Shown in pieces: positions 46,302 to 57,384 of a stretch of 64,000 nt of DNA (positions are counted from its first letter, which is position 1; each line of letters starts with the position of its first letter). The DNA lies in NCBI RefSeq assembly GCF_003116015.1, contig NZ_LGQZ01000058.1, positions 1 through 64,000 of the forward strand, read 5' to 3'. The stretch comes from Azospirillum sp. TSO22-1 (lineage in GTDB: Bacteria > Pseudomonadota > Alphaproteobacteria > Azospirillales > Azospirillaceae). A program made the translations under genes and the position numbers. Below the pieces are notes generated by a model. It ran no database searches. It was not told the origin of the DNA and saw only the letters and a program-made list of their open reading frames with translations.

Positions 46302-47177
46302 TCAGAACGCCTTCTTCTTGCGGTCCATCAGCTGCCAGATCATCGGCGTGAAGATCAACTGCATGGCCAGGGCCATCTTGCCGCCGGGGCAGACGATGGT
46401 GTTGGCCCGCGTCATGAAGCTGTCCTTCAGCATCGACAGCAGGTAGGGGAAGTCGATCCCCTTGGGGTTGCCGAAGCGGATCACCAGCATGCTCTCGTCC
46501 GGCGTCGGGATGTCGCGGGCGATGAAGGGGTTGGAGGTGTCGACCGTCGGCACACGCTGGAAGTTGACGTGCGTCCGGCTGAACTGCGGGCAGATGTAGT
46601 TCACGTAGTCGGGCATCCGCCGCAGGATGGTGTCGACGATGGCCTCCTCGGAATAGCCGCGCATGGTGCGGTCGCGGTGGATCTTCTGGATCCACTCCAG
46701 GTTCACCGCCGGCACCACGCCGATCTTCAGGTCGCCGTGGCGGGAGACGTCCAGCGTCTCGGTCCGCACGCAGCCGTGCAGGCCTTCGTAGAACAGCAGG
46801 TCGGTGCCCGGCTCGACCTCCTCCCACGGGGTGAAGGTGCCGGGCTCCTGGTCATAGGGGGCGGCCTCGGCCGCGTCGTGCAGGTATTTGCGCACGCGGC
46901 CGGTGCCGGTCTCGCCGTACTGGTGGAACAGGGTGTCCAGCTCCTCGAACAGGTTGGCGTCGGGGCCGAAGTGGCTGAAGGTGCTGTTCGGGGTCTCGCT
47001 GGCCTCGCGGACCTTGGCGCGCATCTCCACGCGGTCGTAGCGGTGGAAGCTGTCGCCCTCGACGATGGCGGCGGTGATGTTCTCGCGCCGGAAGATCGTC
47101 TGGAAGGTACGGGTGACGGTGGTCGTCCCGGCGCCCGAGGAGCCGGTGATCACGATGATCGGATGCTTGGCCGACAT
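46302..47177 (-). CDS. cbbP: Phosphoribulokinase
   Basis: The 291-residue class I enzyme has the P-loop IVITGSSGAGTTTVT, EGDSFHRYDRVEMR and a C-terminal region typical of proteobacterial PRK. It phosphorylates ribulose 5-phosphate to ribulose 1,5-bisphosphate, the RuBisCO substrate. I use ATG 47177, preceded by AGGAGG at eight bases; the open frame extends upstream to 47267. It follows the fructose bisphosphatase gene by 13 bases. Confidence 0.95.
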   Translation of the reverse strand: MSAKHPIIVITGSSGAGTTTVTRTFQTIFRRENITAAIVEGDSFHRYDRVEMRAKVREASETPNSTFSHFGPDANLFEELDTLFHQYGETGTGRVRKYLHDAAEAAPYDQEPGTFTPWEEVEPGTDLLFYEGLHGCVRTETLDVSRHGDLKIGVVPAVNLEWIQKIHRDRTMRGYSEEAIVDTILRRMPDYVNYICPQFSRTHVNFQRVPTVDTSNPFIARDIPTPDESMLVIRFGNPKGIDFPYLLSMLKDSFMTRANTIVCPGGKMALAMQLIFTPMIWQLMDRKKKAF

Positions 47178-47190
47178 GGCGCGGTCCTCC

Positions 47191-48336
47191 TCAGGCGTGG
47201 GGCGTGGTGCCGGTGTCGAGGAACCCGGTATCGAGGAACAGCGAGCGCGTGCCGAACAGCGGCGCATGGAAGGCCGCGTCCTCGCCGCGGTCGTGCGCCG
47301 TGTGGTAGGCGACGATGCGCTCCACCTCCGCCTTGGAGCCGAGGATCACCGGCACCTTCTGGTGCAGGCTGGTCGGCTGCACCTCCATGATGCGCTCGCG
47401 CCCGGTGCTGGCCACGCCGCCGGCCTGCTCGACCAGCATGCCCATGGGGTTGGCCTCGTAGAGCAGGCGCAGCCGCCCCGGCTTGTGCGAGGGGCGGACG
47501 TCGCGCGGGTAGAGGAAGACGCCGCCGCGCGTCAGGATGCGGTAGACCTCCGTCACGAAGCAGGCGTTCCAGCGCATGTTGAAGTCCTGCCCGCGCGGGC
47601 CGGTGCGGCCCCGCGTGCACTCCTCGACGTAGCGGCGCACCGGCGGCTCCCAGAACCGCTCGTTGGAGGCGTTGATGGCGAACTCGCAGGCCGCCTCGGG
47701 GATGCGCATGTCGGGGTGGGTCAGCGTGTAGGCGCCGATCTCCCGGTCCATGGTGAAGCCGTGCACGCCCGCCCCGAAGCTGGCGACGATCATGTCGGCC
47801 GGCCCGTACAGCGAGAAGCCGGCGGCCACCTGCCGGGTGCCGGGCTGGAGGAAGTCGGCGACCGTCGGCTCGTCCACCCCCTCCGGCGCCCGGAGAATGG
47901 AGAAGATGGTGCCGACGGTCAGGTTGACGTCCAGGTTGGAGGAGCCGTCCAGCGGGTCGAACAGCAGCAGATAGCGGCCGCGCGGGTATTCGGGGGGGAT
48001 GGCGTAGGGCTCGTCCATCTCCTCCGACGCCATGCCGCAGAGCTGGCCGCCGTACTCGCAGGTGCGCAGCATGATCTCGTTGGCGATGAGGTCGAGCGGC
48101 TTCTGCACCTCTCCATGGACGTTGGTGGAGGTGGGCGAGCCGGACGGGGGAGCGTCCGGCTCGCCGCACAGCGGGTTCGCGATGGGGTGAAGCGTCCCCC
48201 GCGCGACCGCCGTGGCGATAAACTTGCATGCGGTCTGGACGTCGTTGAGCAGAGCCGTCAGGTCGGTGTCGCCTCCACCGCGGCGGCGCTGGTCGTCAAT
48301 GATGAACTTGCTGAACGTGGTGCGGCGGTACGGCAT
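47191..48336 (-). CDS. cbbF: Fructose-1,6-bisphosphatase, class I
   Basis: The 381-residue enzyme has the metal and phosphate motif FDPLDGSSNLDVNLTVGT and the KIGA-like region GAYTLTHPDMRIPE of class I FBPases. It removes the 1-phosphate of fructose (and perhaps sedoheptulose) bisphosphate in the Calvin cycle. A 121-base gap separates it from cbbX upstream, longer than other gaps in the operon, so an internal promoter is possible there. Confidence 0.94.
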   Translation of the reverse strand: MPYRRTTFSKFIIDDQRRRGGGDTDLTALLNDVQTACKFIATAVARGTLHPIANPLCGEPDAPPSGSPTSTNVHGEVQKPLDLIANEIMLRTCEYGGQLCGMASEEMDEPYAIPPEYPRGRYLLLFDPLDGSSNLDVNLTVGTIFSILRAPEGVDEPTVADFLQPGTRQVAAGFSLYGPADMIVASFGAGVHGFTMDREIGAYTLTHPDMRIPEAACEFAINASNERFWEPPVRRYVEECTRGRTGPRGQDFNMRWNACFVTEVYRILTRGGVFLYPRDVRPSHKPGRLRLLYEANPMGMLVEQAGGVASTGRERIMEVQPTSLHQKVPVILGSKAEVERIVAYHTAHDRGEDAAFHAPLFGTRSLFLDTGFLDTGTTPHA

Positions 48337-48457
48337 GGCGTTTCCCCGTTGTTGTCATCGCGGCCTGGGGCTCTGGCTGACATTTTCTTTTATTCTATGG
48401 TGTTTTCCTCATAAGCCTTAATCCTCCTTTCGTCGGGTCCGGCCATGAGGAGATGGG

Positions 48458-49342
48458 TTACTGGACGAAGACGCGGCTGGCGCGGATGTCCTCCTCGGCG
48501 ATGGTCAGCAGCGCGTCGGCATCGACGGCGCGCTCGCGCGCCTCGAACAGGCGGTTGGCCTGCCGCAGCCGGGCACGGTCGAGCGCGTTGCGGATCGAGC
48601 GCGCGTTGGCGAAGCGCGGCTGCGCCATGCGCCGGCCGATGTACTCGCCCATGGCGCGCTCGGCTTCGGGCGCGAAGCGGTAGTGCATGCGCTCCACCAT
48701 CAGCCGCGCGATCTCCAGCAGCTCGTCCGGCTCGTAGTCCGGGAAGTCCACGTGATGGGCGATGCGCGAGGCCATGCCGGGATTCGACTTGAAGAAGGTG
48801 TCCATGCGGTCCTTGTAGCCGGCGAGGATCACCACGAGGTCGTCGCGGTTGTCCTCCATCACCTGCAAGAGGATCTCGATGGCCTCCTGGCCGTAGTCGC
48901 GCTCGTTCTCCGGGCGGTAGAGATAGTAGGCCTCGTCGATGAACAGCACGCCGCCCATGGCGCGCTTCAGCACCTCCTTGGTCTTCGGCGCGGTGTGACC
49001 GATGTACTGGCCGACGAGGTCGTCGCGCGTCACGCTCACCACGTGGTCGCGGCGGATGTAGCCGAGGCCGTGCAGGATCCCCGCCATGCGCAGCGCCACC
49101 GTGGTCTTGCCGGTGCCGGGGTTGCCGGTGAAGCACATGTGCAGCGACGGCGGTTCGGCCTTCAGGCCCAGCGAGCGGCGCGCCTTCTCCACCAGCAGCA
49201 GCGCCGCCACTTCGCGGATGCGGGTCTTCACCGGGGTGAGGCCGACCAGCTCGCGGTCCATCTCGGCCAGCATGGCGCCGATGCCGGACTCGCGGTACAG
49301 CGCGTCGAGGTCGATCGAGACCGGTTTGTCCATCACGGTCAT
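48458..49342 (-). CDS. cbbX: CbbX, red-type RuBisCO activase
   Basis: The 294-residue AAA+ ATPase has Walker [16 protein letters not shown], Walker [15 protein letters not shown] and the conserved loops of the CbbX family. CbbX hexamers remodel inhibited form IC/ID RuBisCO by threading the large-subunit C-terminus, and need ribulose bisphosphate for activation. Its start overlaps the epimerase stop as ATGA. Its presence with a red-type cbbL is consistent. Confidence 0.95.
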   Translation of the reverse strand: MTVMDKPVSIDLDALYRESGIGAMLAEMDRELVGLTPVKTRIREVAALLLVEKARRSLGLKAEPPSLHMCFTGNPGTGKTTVALRMAGILHGLGYIRRDHVVSVTRDDLVGQYIGHTAPKTKEVLKRAMGGVLFIDEAYYLYRPENERDYGQEAIEILLQVMEDNRDDLVVILAGYKDRMDTFFKSNPGMASRIAHHVDFPDYEPDELLEIARLMVERMHYRFAPEAERAMGEYIGRRMAQPRFANARSIRNALDRARLRQANRLFEARERAVDADALLTIAEEDIRASRVFVQ

Positions 49343-50076
49343 GCCGCCCTCCCCGCAAGCCCGGCATTGGCCAGCGCCGCGCGCATGCGGCTGACCACGC
49401 CGCGGTAGCCGCCGTCGGTGTCCGCCGCCCCGAAGATGGCGGAGCCGGCGACGAAGGTGTCCGCGCCCGCGTCGGCGACCGCGCGGATGTTGTTGGGCTT
49501 GATGCCGCCGTCCACCTCCAGCCAGATGGTCCGGCCGGTCACCTCGGCGTGGTGGTCGATGCGGCGGCGGATCGCGGCGATCTTGTCGAGCGCCGCGGGG
49601 ATGAAGGACTGCCCGCCGAAGCCGGGGTTCACCGACATCACCAGGATCAGGTCCAGGCGGTCCATGACGTGGTCGAGGTGGTGAAGCGGCGTCGCCGGGT
49701 TGAGCGCCAGCCCGGCGCGGCAGCCATGCTCGCGGATCAGCGAGAGCGTGCGGTCGACGTGATCCGACGCCTCGGGGTGAAAGCTGATGAGGTCGGCGCC
49801 GGCCTTGGCGAACAGCGGCACCAGCGCATCCACCGGCTTCACCATGAGATGCACATCGATGGGCACCGCGGCGCGCGGCCGGATCGCCTCGCAGACCATC
49901 GGCCCGATGGTCAGGTTGGGGACGTAGTGGTTGTCCATCACGTCGACGTGGACGAGGTCGCAGCCGGCGTCGACCACCCGCTCCACCTCCTCCCCCAGCC
50001 GCGCGAAGTCGGCCGAGAGGATGGAGGGGGCGAGCCGGTGCCGCGGCCCCGGCACGGGGAAGCGCTCACGCTCCAT
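49339..50076 (-). CDS. cbbE: Ribulose-phosphate 3-epimerase
   Basis: The 245-residue TIM barrel begins [15 protein letters not shown] and contains [28 protein letters not shown] and [12 protein letters not shown], the complete set for Rpe. It interconverts xylulose and ribulose 5-phosphates. It sits between cbbS and cbbX and overlaps both: eleven bases with cbbS and four with cbbX. This position directly after cbbS is less usual than at the operon end. Confidence 0.94.
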   Translation of the reverse strand: MERERFPVPGPRHRLAPSILSADFARLGEEVERVVDAGCDLVHVDVMDNHYVPNLTIGPMVCEAIRPRAAVPIDVHLMVKPVDALVPLFAKAGADLISFHPEASDHVDRTLSLIREHGCRAGLALNPATPLHHLDHVMDRLDLILVMSVNPGFGGQSFIPAALDKIAAIRRRIDHHAEVTGRTIWLEVDGGIKPNNIRAVADAGADTFVAGSAIFGAADTDGGYRGVVSRMRAALANAGLAGRAA

Positions 50077-50485
50077 GACGCGCCTCCGGCCGCGCGGTGG
50101 CGTGGCTGCGCACCGTGTAGTCGACGCGCCGGCCCGGCCCCTCGGCGCGCACCAGTTCGAAGCCGGGCTCGTCGGCCGGGCGGTTGACGAGGTAGGACAT
50201 GCGCACCGTCTCGAACCCCTCCGAGCTGTCGAAGGCGAGCACCTTGACGTACTGGTCGGGGTTGGCCGTGCGGCAGGCGTCGATCTCCATCATCACGCCC
50301 TTGGCGTCGCGCAGGTCGAACATGGGGTTGCCCCACATGGTCCAATAGGTGTTGCGCGGGTGCGGGTCGCGGGTGAACTCGACGGCCACCGCCCAGCCCT
50401 GGTCGAGGGCGTACTGCACCTGCATGGTGATCTCCCCGTCCGTCAGGTCCGGCAGGAAGGAGAACTGGCCCTGGGTCAATCGCAT
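50066..50485 (-). CDS. cbbS: RuBisCO small subunit, form IC
   Basis: The 139-residue subunit has the family start [36 protein letters not shown] and the C-terminal extension of about 30 residues seen in red-type small subunits ([17 protein letters not shown]). It assembles with CbbL into an L8S8 enzyme. It starts 22 bases after cbbL. Confidence 0.95.
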   Translation of the reverse strand: MRLTQGQFSFLPDLTDGEITMQVQYALDQGWAVAVEFTRDPHPRNTYWTMWGNPMFDLRDAKGVMMEIDACRTANPDQYVKVLAFDSSEGFETVRMSYLVNRPADEPGFELVRAEGPGRRVDYTVRSHATARPEARHGA

Positions 50486-50507
50486 CGGTCGGCTCCCTTC
50501 TGAAGGA

Positions 50508-52077
<1,570 letters not shown>

Positions 52078-52092
52078 AACAAGGCCGCCGCC

Positions 52093-53061
52093 ATGACCAT
52101 CCAGCACGCCACGCTGCGCCAGTTGCAGATCTTCGCCGCCGCCGCGCGCACCCTGTCCTTCGCCCGCGTGGCCGAGCAGTTCGGCCTGACCCCCGGCGCG
52201 GTTTCCTTTCAGATCAAGCAGGTGGAGGGCCATTGCGGCTTCCCGCTGTTCGAGCGGGTGGGCCGCCGCGTGGTGCTGACCGAGGCCGGGCACGACCTGA
52301 TGGAGCACGCCGCGCTCATCCTTCAGGCGCTGGAGGACGCCGACCGGAGGATGCAGGCGCTGAAGGACGTCACCGGCGGGAACATCGCCATCGGCCTTGT
52401 GAGTACCGCCAAATACATCGCCCCGCACATCGTCTCGCGCTTCCAGGCGGAGCGGCCGGGCGTCGCCATCCACCTGCAAGACGGCAACCGGCGCGAGGTG
52501 AACGAGGCGGTGGCGCGGGGCGAGGTCGACCTCGCCATCATGGGCCACCCCCTCGACGAGGCGCAAGTGGTGGCGCAGACGTTCGCCCGGCACCCCAGCG
52601 TGCTGGTCTGCAACCCGGCGCACCCGCTGGCGGGCTCGCGCGGCCTCCGGCTCTCCGACCTCGCCGGGTGCAGCTTCATCGCCCGCGAGGAGGGCGCGGG
52701 CACGCGCGCGCTGACCGACCGCTTCTTCCAGGCGGGCGGCTTCACGCCGCGGGTGGTGATGACCTCCAGCAGCAACGAGACGATCAAGCAGGCGGTCATG
52801 GCCGGCATCGGCGTCGCGCTGATCTCGCGCCACACCATCGGCCTGGAGCTGGCGCTCGGCCTGCTGCAGGAACTCGACGTGGAGGGGCTGCCGCTGATGC
52901 GCTCCTGGTACGTCGCGCACCGCCGCAGCCTGCCGCTGCTGCCGGTGCACGCCCAGCTCTGGCGCTATGTGGCGGAGCGCGGCCAGGACATCATCGACGC
53001 CATCGAGGCCCGCTACCGCGCGCTCGGCAAACCGCCGTCCCGGGCGGAGGCTGCGCGTTGA
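52093..53061 (+). CDS. cbbR: CbbR, LysR-type activator of the Calvin cycle operon
   Basis: The 322-residue protein has the LysR HTH (FAAAARTLSFARVAEQFGLT, PGAVSFQIKQVEG) and an effector domain. It is divergently transcribed from cbbL, the classical arrangement. CbbR proteins bind the divergent promoter and respond to metabolites such as ribulose bisphosphate or NADPH. I use ATG 52093, after an in-frame start at 52000 that would overlap cbbL. Confidence 0.92.
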   Translation: MTIQHATLRQLQIFAAAARTLSFARVAEQFGLTPGAVSFQIKQVEGHCGFPLFERVGRRVVLTEAGHDLMEHAALILQALEDADRRMQALKDVTGGNIAIGLVSTAKYIAPHIVSRFQAERPGVAIHLQDGNRREVNEAVARGEVDLAIMGHPLDEAQVVAQTFARHPSVLVCNPAHPLAGSRGLRLSDLAGCSFIAREEGAGTRALTDRFFQAGGFTPRVVMTSSSNETIKQAVMAGIGVALISRHTIGLELALGLLQELDVEGLPLMRSWYVAHRRSLPLLPVHAQLWRYVAERGQDIIDAIEARYRALGKPPSRAEAAR

Positions 53062-53338
53062 CCCGGGTCAGCCGGAACGCCTCCCGGGACAGGCTCGCGA
53101 GGTAGGAACGCCACCCCGCCTTCACATCCGATACCGGCACGCTCGCCCTGTTCGGGGTAACCCAGTTCACAAGGAGCAAGGGGTGGAGAGACCACGCGTC
53201 CGGCATTCTGGGTGCCTCCACCGCTCCGGTGCATCTCCATAATCTCCCGGCCGCGCGACGGATGGGGGCGCATTTATCATCCGAAGCCGAGGCCCGCCCT
53301 CTTGCCGGCCGGAGCACCGCCCGATCTCGGAGGCCTTC

Positions 53339-53983
53339 ATGGGCAACGCTGAAGAACTCCTGCTCAAAACCAAATTCGTCGCCTTCAACCTCTTCGGCTT
53401 TGCCATCGGGGCGATGATCTTCGCAAACGGCTGGCTGGATCGCCTTCTTGAGGGGGAGATCGCGCTGGCGTCCGGAATTCTGTTCGGGGTCTTTGCCATC
53501 GGACTGTTCCTGACCGCCTATCGCGTCTGGAAGGTGGGGGAGGAACTCGACCGCCTCAAACGTGGCGACGGCCGTGTCGCCAGCATCGAGAGCGAGCGTG
53601 CGCTGGAGATCCGGTTGTTCACCCGCCTGTCGCACATCCAGCATATCGCCAACTCGCTCGGCCTGCTGGGTCTGGTGGGTACCGCCTGGGGGTTCAGCCT
53701 GTTTGCCGCCAACATCACACCCGACCAGGTGGGCAACGCCTCTGCGGCCGGTGCCCTGGTGAGCATGATCGCCCGCGGCATCGGCGTGGCCATCTACGCG
53801 ACGATGCTCGGCGGCATTCTGTGCCTGTGGACGACCTGCAACCTGCAAATGCTGCGCAGCGCGACCGCGTCCCTGTGCGCTGCGATCATGGACCAGGCGC
53901 GCGTCGTCGCCCGCGAGCGTGAGAAGGACGAGCGCCGGCCTCTGCCGCTCCAGCCCTCCGTCGGCGGCGCAGGTGCCCGATGA
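53339..53983 (+). CDS. MotA/TolQ/ExbB-like channel subunit
   Basis: The 214-residue protein has four predicted membrane segments (about 13-33, 42-65, 100-124 and 140-168). The last two carry the family pattern ANSLGLLGLVGTAWGFSLFA and IARGIGVAIYATMLGGILCL, with the Gly and small residues that line ExbB/TolQ/MotA cores. Such proteins form ion-conducting pentamers around an ExbD/MotB-type partner. That partner is the next gene, overlapping by four bases. No TonB, Tol or flagellar gene is near, so the pair may power an unknown envelope process. GGAGG precedes the start. Confidence 0.75.
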   Translation: MGNAEELLLKTKFVAFNLFGFAIGAMIFANGWLDRLLEGEIALASGILFGVFAIGLFLTAYRVWKVGEELDRLKRGDGRVASIESERALEIRLFTRLSHIQHIANSLGLLGLVGTAWGFSLFAANITPDQVGNASAAGALVSMIARGIGVAIYATMLGGILCLWTTCNLQMLRSATASLCAAIMDQARVVAREREKDERRPLPLQPSVGGAGAR

Positions 53984-54591
53984 ACGACCTTATCGGCGAC
54001 GACCAGACGGGCATCCTCGTGGCCCGTGACATGCTGACGCTGCTGCTGTGCGGCTTCGTCGCATGCGCCGTGATCGCGGTTCCGTTCATCAACGAGTCGA
54101 AGAAGTCCGACGGAAAGGGGATTTCCGATACGGAACCGCCGGGCAACGTCATCGTCGAGGCCCGCTGGGACGACAAGCTGCGCACCGACGTCGATCTCTG
54201 GGTGCAGGCGCCCGGCGACGTGCCGGTCGGCTACTCCAACAAGTCGGGCCTGATCTTCAACCTGCTGCGCGACGATCTGGGCAGTTACGCCGACCCGACG
54301 GAGGTGAATTTCGAGACGTCCTACAGCCGCGGCGTTCCTCCCGGGGAGTACACGGTCAACATCCACCTGTTCCGCAACCTGGAAAACGTCTATCCGATCT
54401 GGGTGCGGGTCGTGGCGCGCATCAAAAGGGACACCGAAGGCGGCGCCGCCATTTTGGCATCCACAAAGGTTCGCCTCGACCGCGAGGGGCAGGAGATCAC
54501 CGCCTTCCGCTTCAGCCTCGACGACAAGGGCGAAATGGTGCCCGGCAGCTTGAACGCCGTCTACAAGCCGCTCCGTTCGGCGAGGAAGTGA
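53980..54591 (+). CDS. ExbD/MotB-like partner with N-terminal membrane anchor, novel periplasmic domain
   Basis: The 203-residue protein has one membrane segment (about 15-36, ARDMLTLLLCGFVACAVIAV) with Asp17 at its start, the position of the essential Asp in MotB and ExbD channels. The rest is a beta-rich periplasmic region (RTDVDLWVQAPGDVPVGYSN, GEYTVNIHLFRNL). That region is not the usual ExbD or OmpA-like peptidoglycan-binding domain and resembles carbohydrate- or lipid-binding beta-sandwiches only loosely. With the upstream channel subunit it should form a proton- or sodium-driven motor module of unknown use. Confidence 0.65.
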   Translation: MNDLIGDDQTGILVARDMLTLLLCGFVACAVIAVPFINESKKSDGKGISDTEPPGNVIVEARWDDKLRTDVDLWVQAPGDVPVGYSNKSGLIFNLLRDDLGSYADPTEVNFETSYSRGVPPGEYTVNIHLFRNLENVYPIWVRVVARIKRDTEGGAAILASTKVRLDREGQEITAFRFSLDDKGEMVPGSLNAVYKPLRSARK

Positions 54592-54922
54592 CGCCGAACG
54601 CGGGATATCAGCGATCGTATGCAGCGTCAACGACGGTTCCCCCGCCGGATCGTCACCGCCCCCTCCAGGCGCCATTCCACCAACAGTGCCGCGGATACGG
54701 AATTGTGGACTTTGGCCGGCACCCGGTTCGCTGGGTCCAAGCCGGGGACCGGCCTTACACACCGATGGCGGCCTTCACCCGGCAATCAATCGCGTCGGAA
54801 CATCCCGGCTCCCTAAATTTTTCGGTCCGGACGGTAAAATTTTCCCGCGCTGTGGAACAACAGTCTCGCATCGAGGCTTCTATGCATATTCAGTCAATTA
54901 CTGTCACAACGGGAACGGAAAC
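54592..54922. other. Intergenic region without recognisable gene
   Basis: The 331 bases between the ExbD-like gene and the lipoprotein gene hold a frame at 54619-54816 that looks non-coding. The last 120 bases become AT-rich (CATATTCAGTCAATTACTG) and probably hold the lipoprotein promoter. Confidence 0.5.
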
Positions 54923-55465
54923 ATGCTCAGACTGAAGGAAGCCGCTCTTTCGGCCACCATGCTCCTCGCGCTCGCCGCCTGCGGCAGCACCGACACCCAA
55001 CGCACAACCACCGGTGCCGCCGGCGGCGCGGTGGCTGGCGCGGTGGTCGGCGGGCCGGTCGGTGCTGTGGTCGGCGGTGCCGGCGGTGCCGTGGCCGGCC
55101 ACACCATGGACGAAAGCCTCGGCACCAAGACCGACCGCTGGACCAACGAGGCGGCCGAGTCCGTCGACCGCGACACCAGTGGCCGAACCGCCTCCGGGCA
55201 CACCTCGGCCATGAGCCGCGACAACGTGCGCAACGTCCAGCAGGCCCTGAACGACAACGGCAGCCACCTCGATGTGGACGGCCGCTGGGGCCCGGCGACA
55301 CGGGCCGCGCTCGAGGACTTCCAGCGCTCGCACGACCTGAAGCCGTCCGGCCGCCTGGACTCCGCCACCCGGCATGCGCTCAACCTGGACCAGCCGCGAA
55401 CCGGTGCCGGCACCTCCGGCCGCACCCGCACGGACCCGACCGCCGGACAGTCCAGCGGCCGGTAG
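54923..55465 (+). CDS. Peptidoglycan-binding lipoprotein with glycine zipper
   Basis: The 180-residue protein has a lipoprotein signal ending LLALAACG (lipobox Cys about residue 20). A glycine-rich zipper follows (AAGGAVAGAVVGGPVGAVVG), typical of outer-membrane-associated lipoproteins. A C-terminal peptidoglycan-binding domain covers about residues 95-155 (VQQALNDNGSHLDVDGRWGP, TRAALEDFQRSHDL). I chose ATG 54923, with GGGAACGGA upstream. It follows the ExbBD-like pair after 331 bases and ends at a strong terminator, so it may be a separate unit or part of the same envelope process. Confidence 0.82.
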   Translation: MLRLKEAALSATMLLALAACGSTDTQRTTTGAAGGAVAGAVVGGPVGAVVGGAGGAVAGHTMDESLGTKTDRWTNEAAESVDRDTSGRTASGHTSAMSRDNVRNVQQALNDNGSHLDVDGRWGPATRAALEDFQRSHDLKPSGRLDSATRHALNLDQPRTGAGTSGRTRTDPTAGQSSGR

Positions 55466-55494
55466 CCGCCTCCGAGGCCACGGATGGAACCGTG

Positions 55495-55539
55495 GGCGTG
55501 CGGCCGGGCGATCCTCGTCCGGCCGCACGCCTGGTTTTT
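55495..55539 (+). terminator. Rho-independent terminator of the lipoprotein gene
   Basis: GGCGTGCGGCCGG (55495-55507) pairs perfectly with CCGGCCGCACGCC (55519-55531) around an 11-base loop, and a run of five T (55535-55539) follows. It lies 30 bases after the stop codon. Confidence 0.85.
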
Positions 55540-55653
55540 CCATGCCCAAAGGAAGTGGAACTGCCTCGCCGTCGCTTCGTTGGGCGTGGGATCTCGAAAG
55601 CGTTTCGGCGCCGTCGAAGTCGGTGGCATGCCGGTTGCCGGCGGATATCGGAC

Positions 55654-57081
55654 TCAGCGTTCCCTGTCCGGGGAAATGCCGTGCTTGTGCAGTTTCGCAT
55701 AGAGATTGGTGCGGGACAGGCCGAGACTCCGTGCGGCTTCGAGCTTGTTGCCGTCCGCTTCATCGAGCGCCGCAAGGATGAGCGACCGCTCCAACTCATC
55801 GACCGCCTCGGAGAGTGGGCGCTTTGCGTTCGGAAGGGCGGAGCGATGGACGGCGGCTGTCGGGAGGATGTCCTTGAAGTCCTCGGCCGTGATGCTTTCC
55901 CCTTCGGTGCGCACGCAGACCTGCTCGATGATGTTGGCCAGTTCGCGGACGTTTCCGGGCCAGCCGTATCCGCGCAGCGCATCGAGCGCCGACGGCGAGA
56001 GATCGCGCATCGGCTGATCGAGACTCACCGCCGTCCTCTCCAGGAAGAGGGACGCGAGGATTTCCAGATCCTCCTTGCGCTCGCGGAGCGCCGGCAGCTG
56101 TATCGGGAAGACGTTGAGCCGGTAGTAGAGATCCGACCGGAACCCACCGCTCCGCACCATCTCGGCAAGCGGCCGGCTGGTCGCGGCGATGATGCGCACG
56201 TCGACCGTGACGATCTGGTTGGAGCCGAGCGGCTCGACCTCGCGCTCCTGCAACGCGCGCAGCAGCTTGCCCTGAAGCGGCAGCGGCATGTCGCCGATCT
56301 CGTCGAGGAACAACGTGCCACCGTGCGCCAGCTGGAACTTTCCGGGGCGCGGTTGGCGGCCGGCTCCGGTGTAGGCGCCCGGCGCGACCCCGAAGAACTC
56401 CGCTTCCAGCAGGGTCTCGGGGATGGCCGCGACGTTGATGCCGACGAAGGGACGGTCGCCGCGGTTCGAGCCTGCGTGAATCGCATGCGCCACCAGTTCC
56501 TTGCCGGTCCCCGTTTCGCCCAGCAGCAGCACCGCCGAATGGATCTGGCTCGCCTTGCGCACCAACCGTTTCACCTGGAGCATCGCCGGGCTGAAGCCGA
56601 TCAGGTTCTCGACCGTGTACTTCGACGCCCGGCTGGAGGCGAGTTCCCGCTCTATGCGGGCCAGGCGCGACTGCAGCTTGTTGAAGCGGTCGGCGATCGG
56701 CCGGAGGTAGGGAAGGCTGTTCTTCAGGGCGAAGGCAAGGGCGCCGATGACCTCCCCCCGTCCGTCGCGCAACGGCAGGCGGCTCACCAGCAGTGTGTGC
56801 TCTCCGTACCGCATGATGTCGAGCGGCAGCGAACGGCCGGTTTCCACCACCTCGCGCATCCGGCTGTGCGGGATGACGCGCTCGACCGGCTGGCCCACGA
56901 TGTCCGCCGCCGAGCGGAACCCCAGGGACGCTATCTGCCGGTCGTTGAACCAGACATGCTTGTCGTTCGACCAGACGATGCGCGCGTCCCGATCGACCAG
57001 GATGGCGCCGTCGATCATCTCGTCGATCATCACCATCAGAGCGCGCGCCGCAGCGAACTGCTCGTCCCATTCCGCCGGCAT
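55654..57081 (-). CDS. Sigma-54-dependent transcriptional activator (PAS-AAA-Fis)
   Basis: The 475-residue activator has a PAS-like N-terminal sensor (about 10-130), a sigma-54 AAA+ domain with Walker A GETGTGKE (188-195), the sigma-54 contact loop GAYTGA (235-240; Tyr for the usual Phe) and Walker B GGTLFLDE (254-261), and a C-terminal Fis-type HTH (about 440-475). It is divergent from the 57385 operon, which has a -24/-12 promoter, so it very likely activates that operon. Its ligand should be a pathway metabolite. Confidence 0.92.
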   Translation of the reverse strand: MPAEWDEQFAAARALMVMIDEMIDGAILVDRDARIVWSNDKHVWFNDRQIASLGFRSAADIVGQPVERVIPHSRMREVVETGRSLPLDIMRYGEHTLLVSRLPLRDGRGEVIGALAFALKNSLPYLRPIADRFNKLQSRLARIERELASSRASKYTVENLIGFSPAMLQVKRLVRKASQIHSAVLLLGETGTGKELVAHAIHAGSNRGDRPFVGINVAAIPETLLEAEFFGVAPGAYTGAGRQPRPGKFQLAHGGTLFLDEIGDMPLPLQGKLLRALQEREVEPLGSNQIVTVDVRIIAATSRPLAEMVRSGGFRSDLYYRLNVFPIQLPALRERKEDLEILASLFLERTAVSLDQPMRDLSPSALDALRGYGWPGNVRELANIIEQVCVRTEGESITAEDFKDILPTAAVHRSALPNAKRPLSEAVDELERSLILAALDEADGNKLEAARSLGLSRTNLYAKLHKHGISPDRER

Positions 57082-57127
57082 GGCCCGCCCTTCCTGCTTT
57101 GTCGTCCGCCAGATTGGCGATGTCAGA

Positions 57128-57151
57128 ATTTTGGACAGTATCCGTCAAAAT
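57128..57151. promoter_or_regulatory. Dyad upstream of the sigma-54 promoter (putative activator site)
   Basis: ATTTTG (57128-57133) and CAAAAT (57146-57151) form an inverted repeat with a 12-base spacer, about 140-160 bases upstream of the -24 element. That distance suits an upstream activating sequence for the divergent sigma-54 activator. A second dyad, CGGATC/GATCCG, lies at 57211-57229. Confidence 0.4.
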
Positions 57152-57288
57152 CCAGCACACGGCGAGAGCGCTGATTCCCAGGGGATAGGCCGCGCCCTGA
57201 CGCGGAATCCCGGATCGAAAACAGATCCGCTCTCCCAGCGGCCAGCGATGATCAGCAAAACCCATTGTTGTAGAACGATATTGTTTGT

Positions 57289-57304
57289 TGGCATACCGTT
57301 TGCT
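57289..57304 (+). promoter_or_regulatory. Sigma-54 promoter of the hydroxyacyl dehydrogenase operon
   Basis: TGGCATACCGTTTGCT matches the -24/-12 consensus: GG at 57290-57291 and GC at 57302-57303, with exactly ten bases between them. The start codon is about 80 bases downstream and a sigma-54 activator gene is divergent. This is strong, direct evidence for RpoN-dependent control. Confidence 0.85.
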
Positions 57305-57384
57305 TTTCAGGGCCCGAGCAAAAATCGGAACGCGGCCCCGGACAGAAGACGGTGCCCGTCCAGGCAGGAGGAAAAGCACAGAGC

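Noticed and set aside
53339-54591. Zorya-type anti-phage defence module
   Set aside because: The MotA-like protein is short without the long Zorya tail, the partner lacks an OmpA-like domain and no ZorC/ZorD-like gene follows.
54619-54816. 65-codon frame between the ExbD-like and lipoprotein genes
   Set aside because: Arg/Pro/Thr-rich low-complexity translation without ribosome site.
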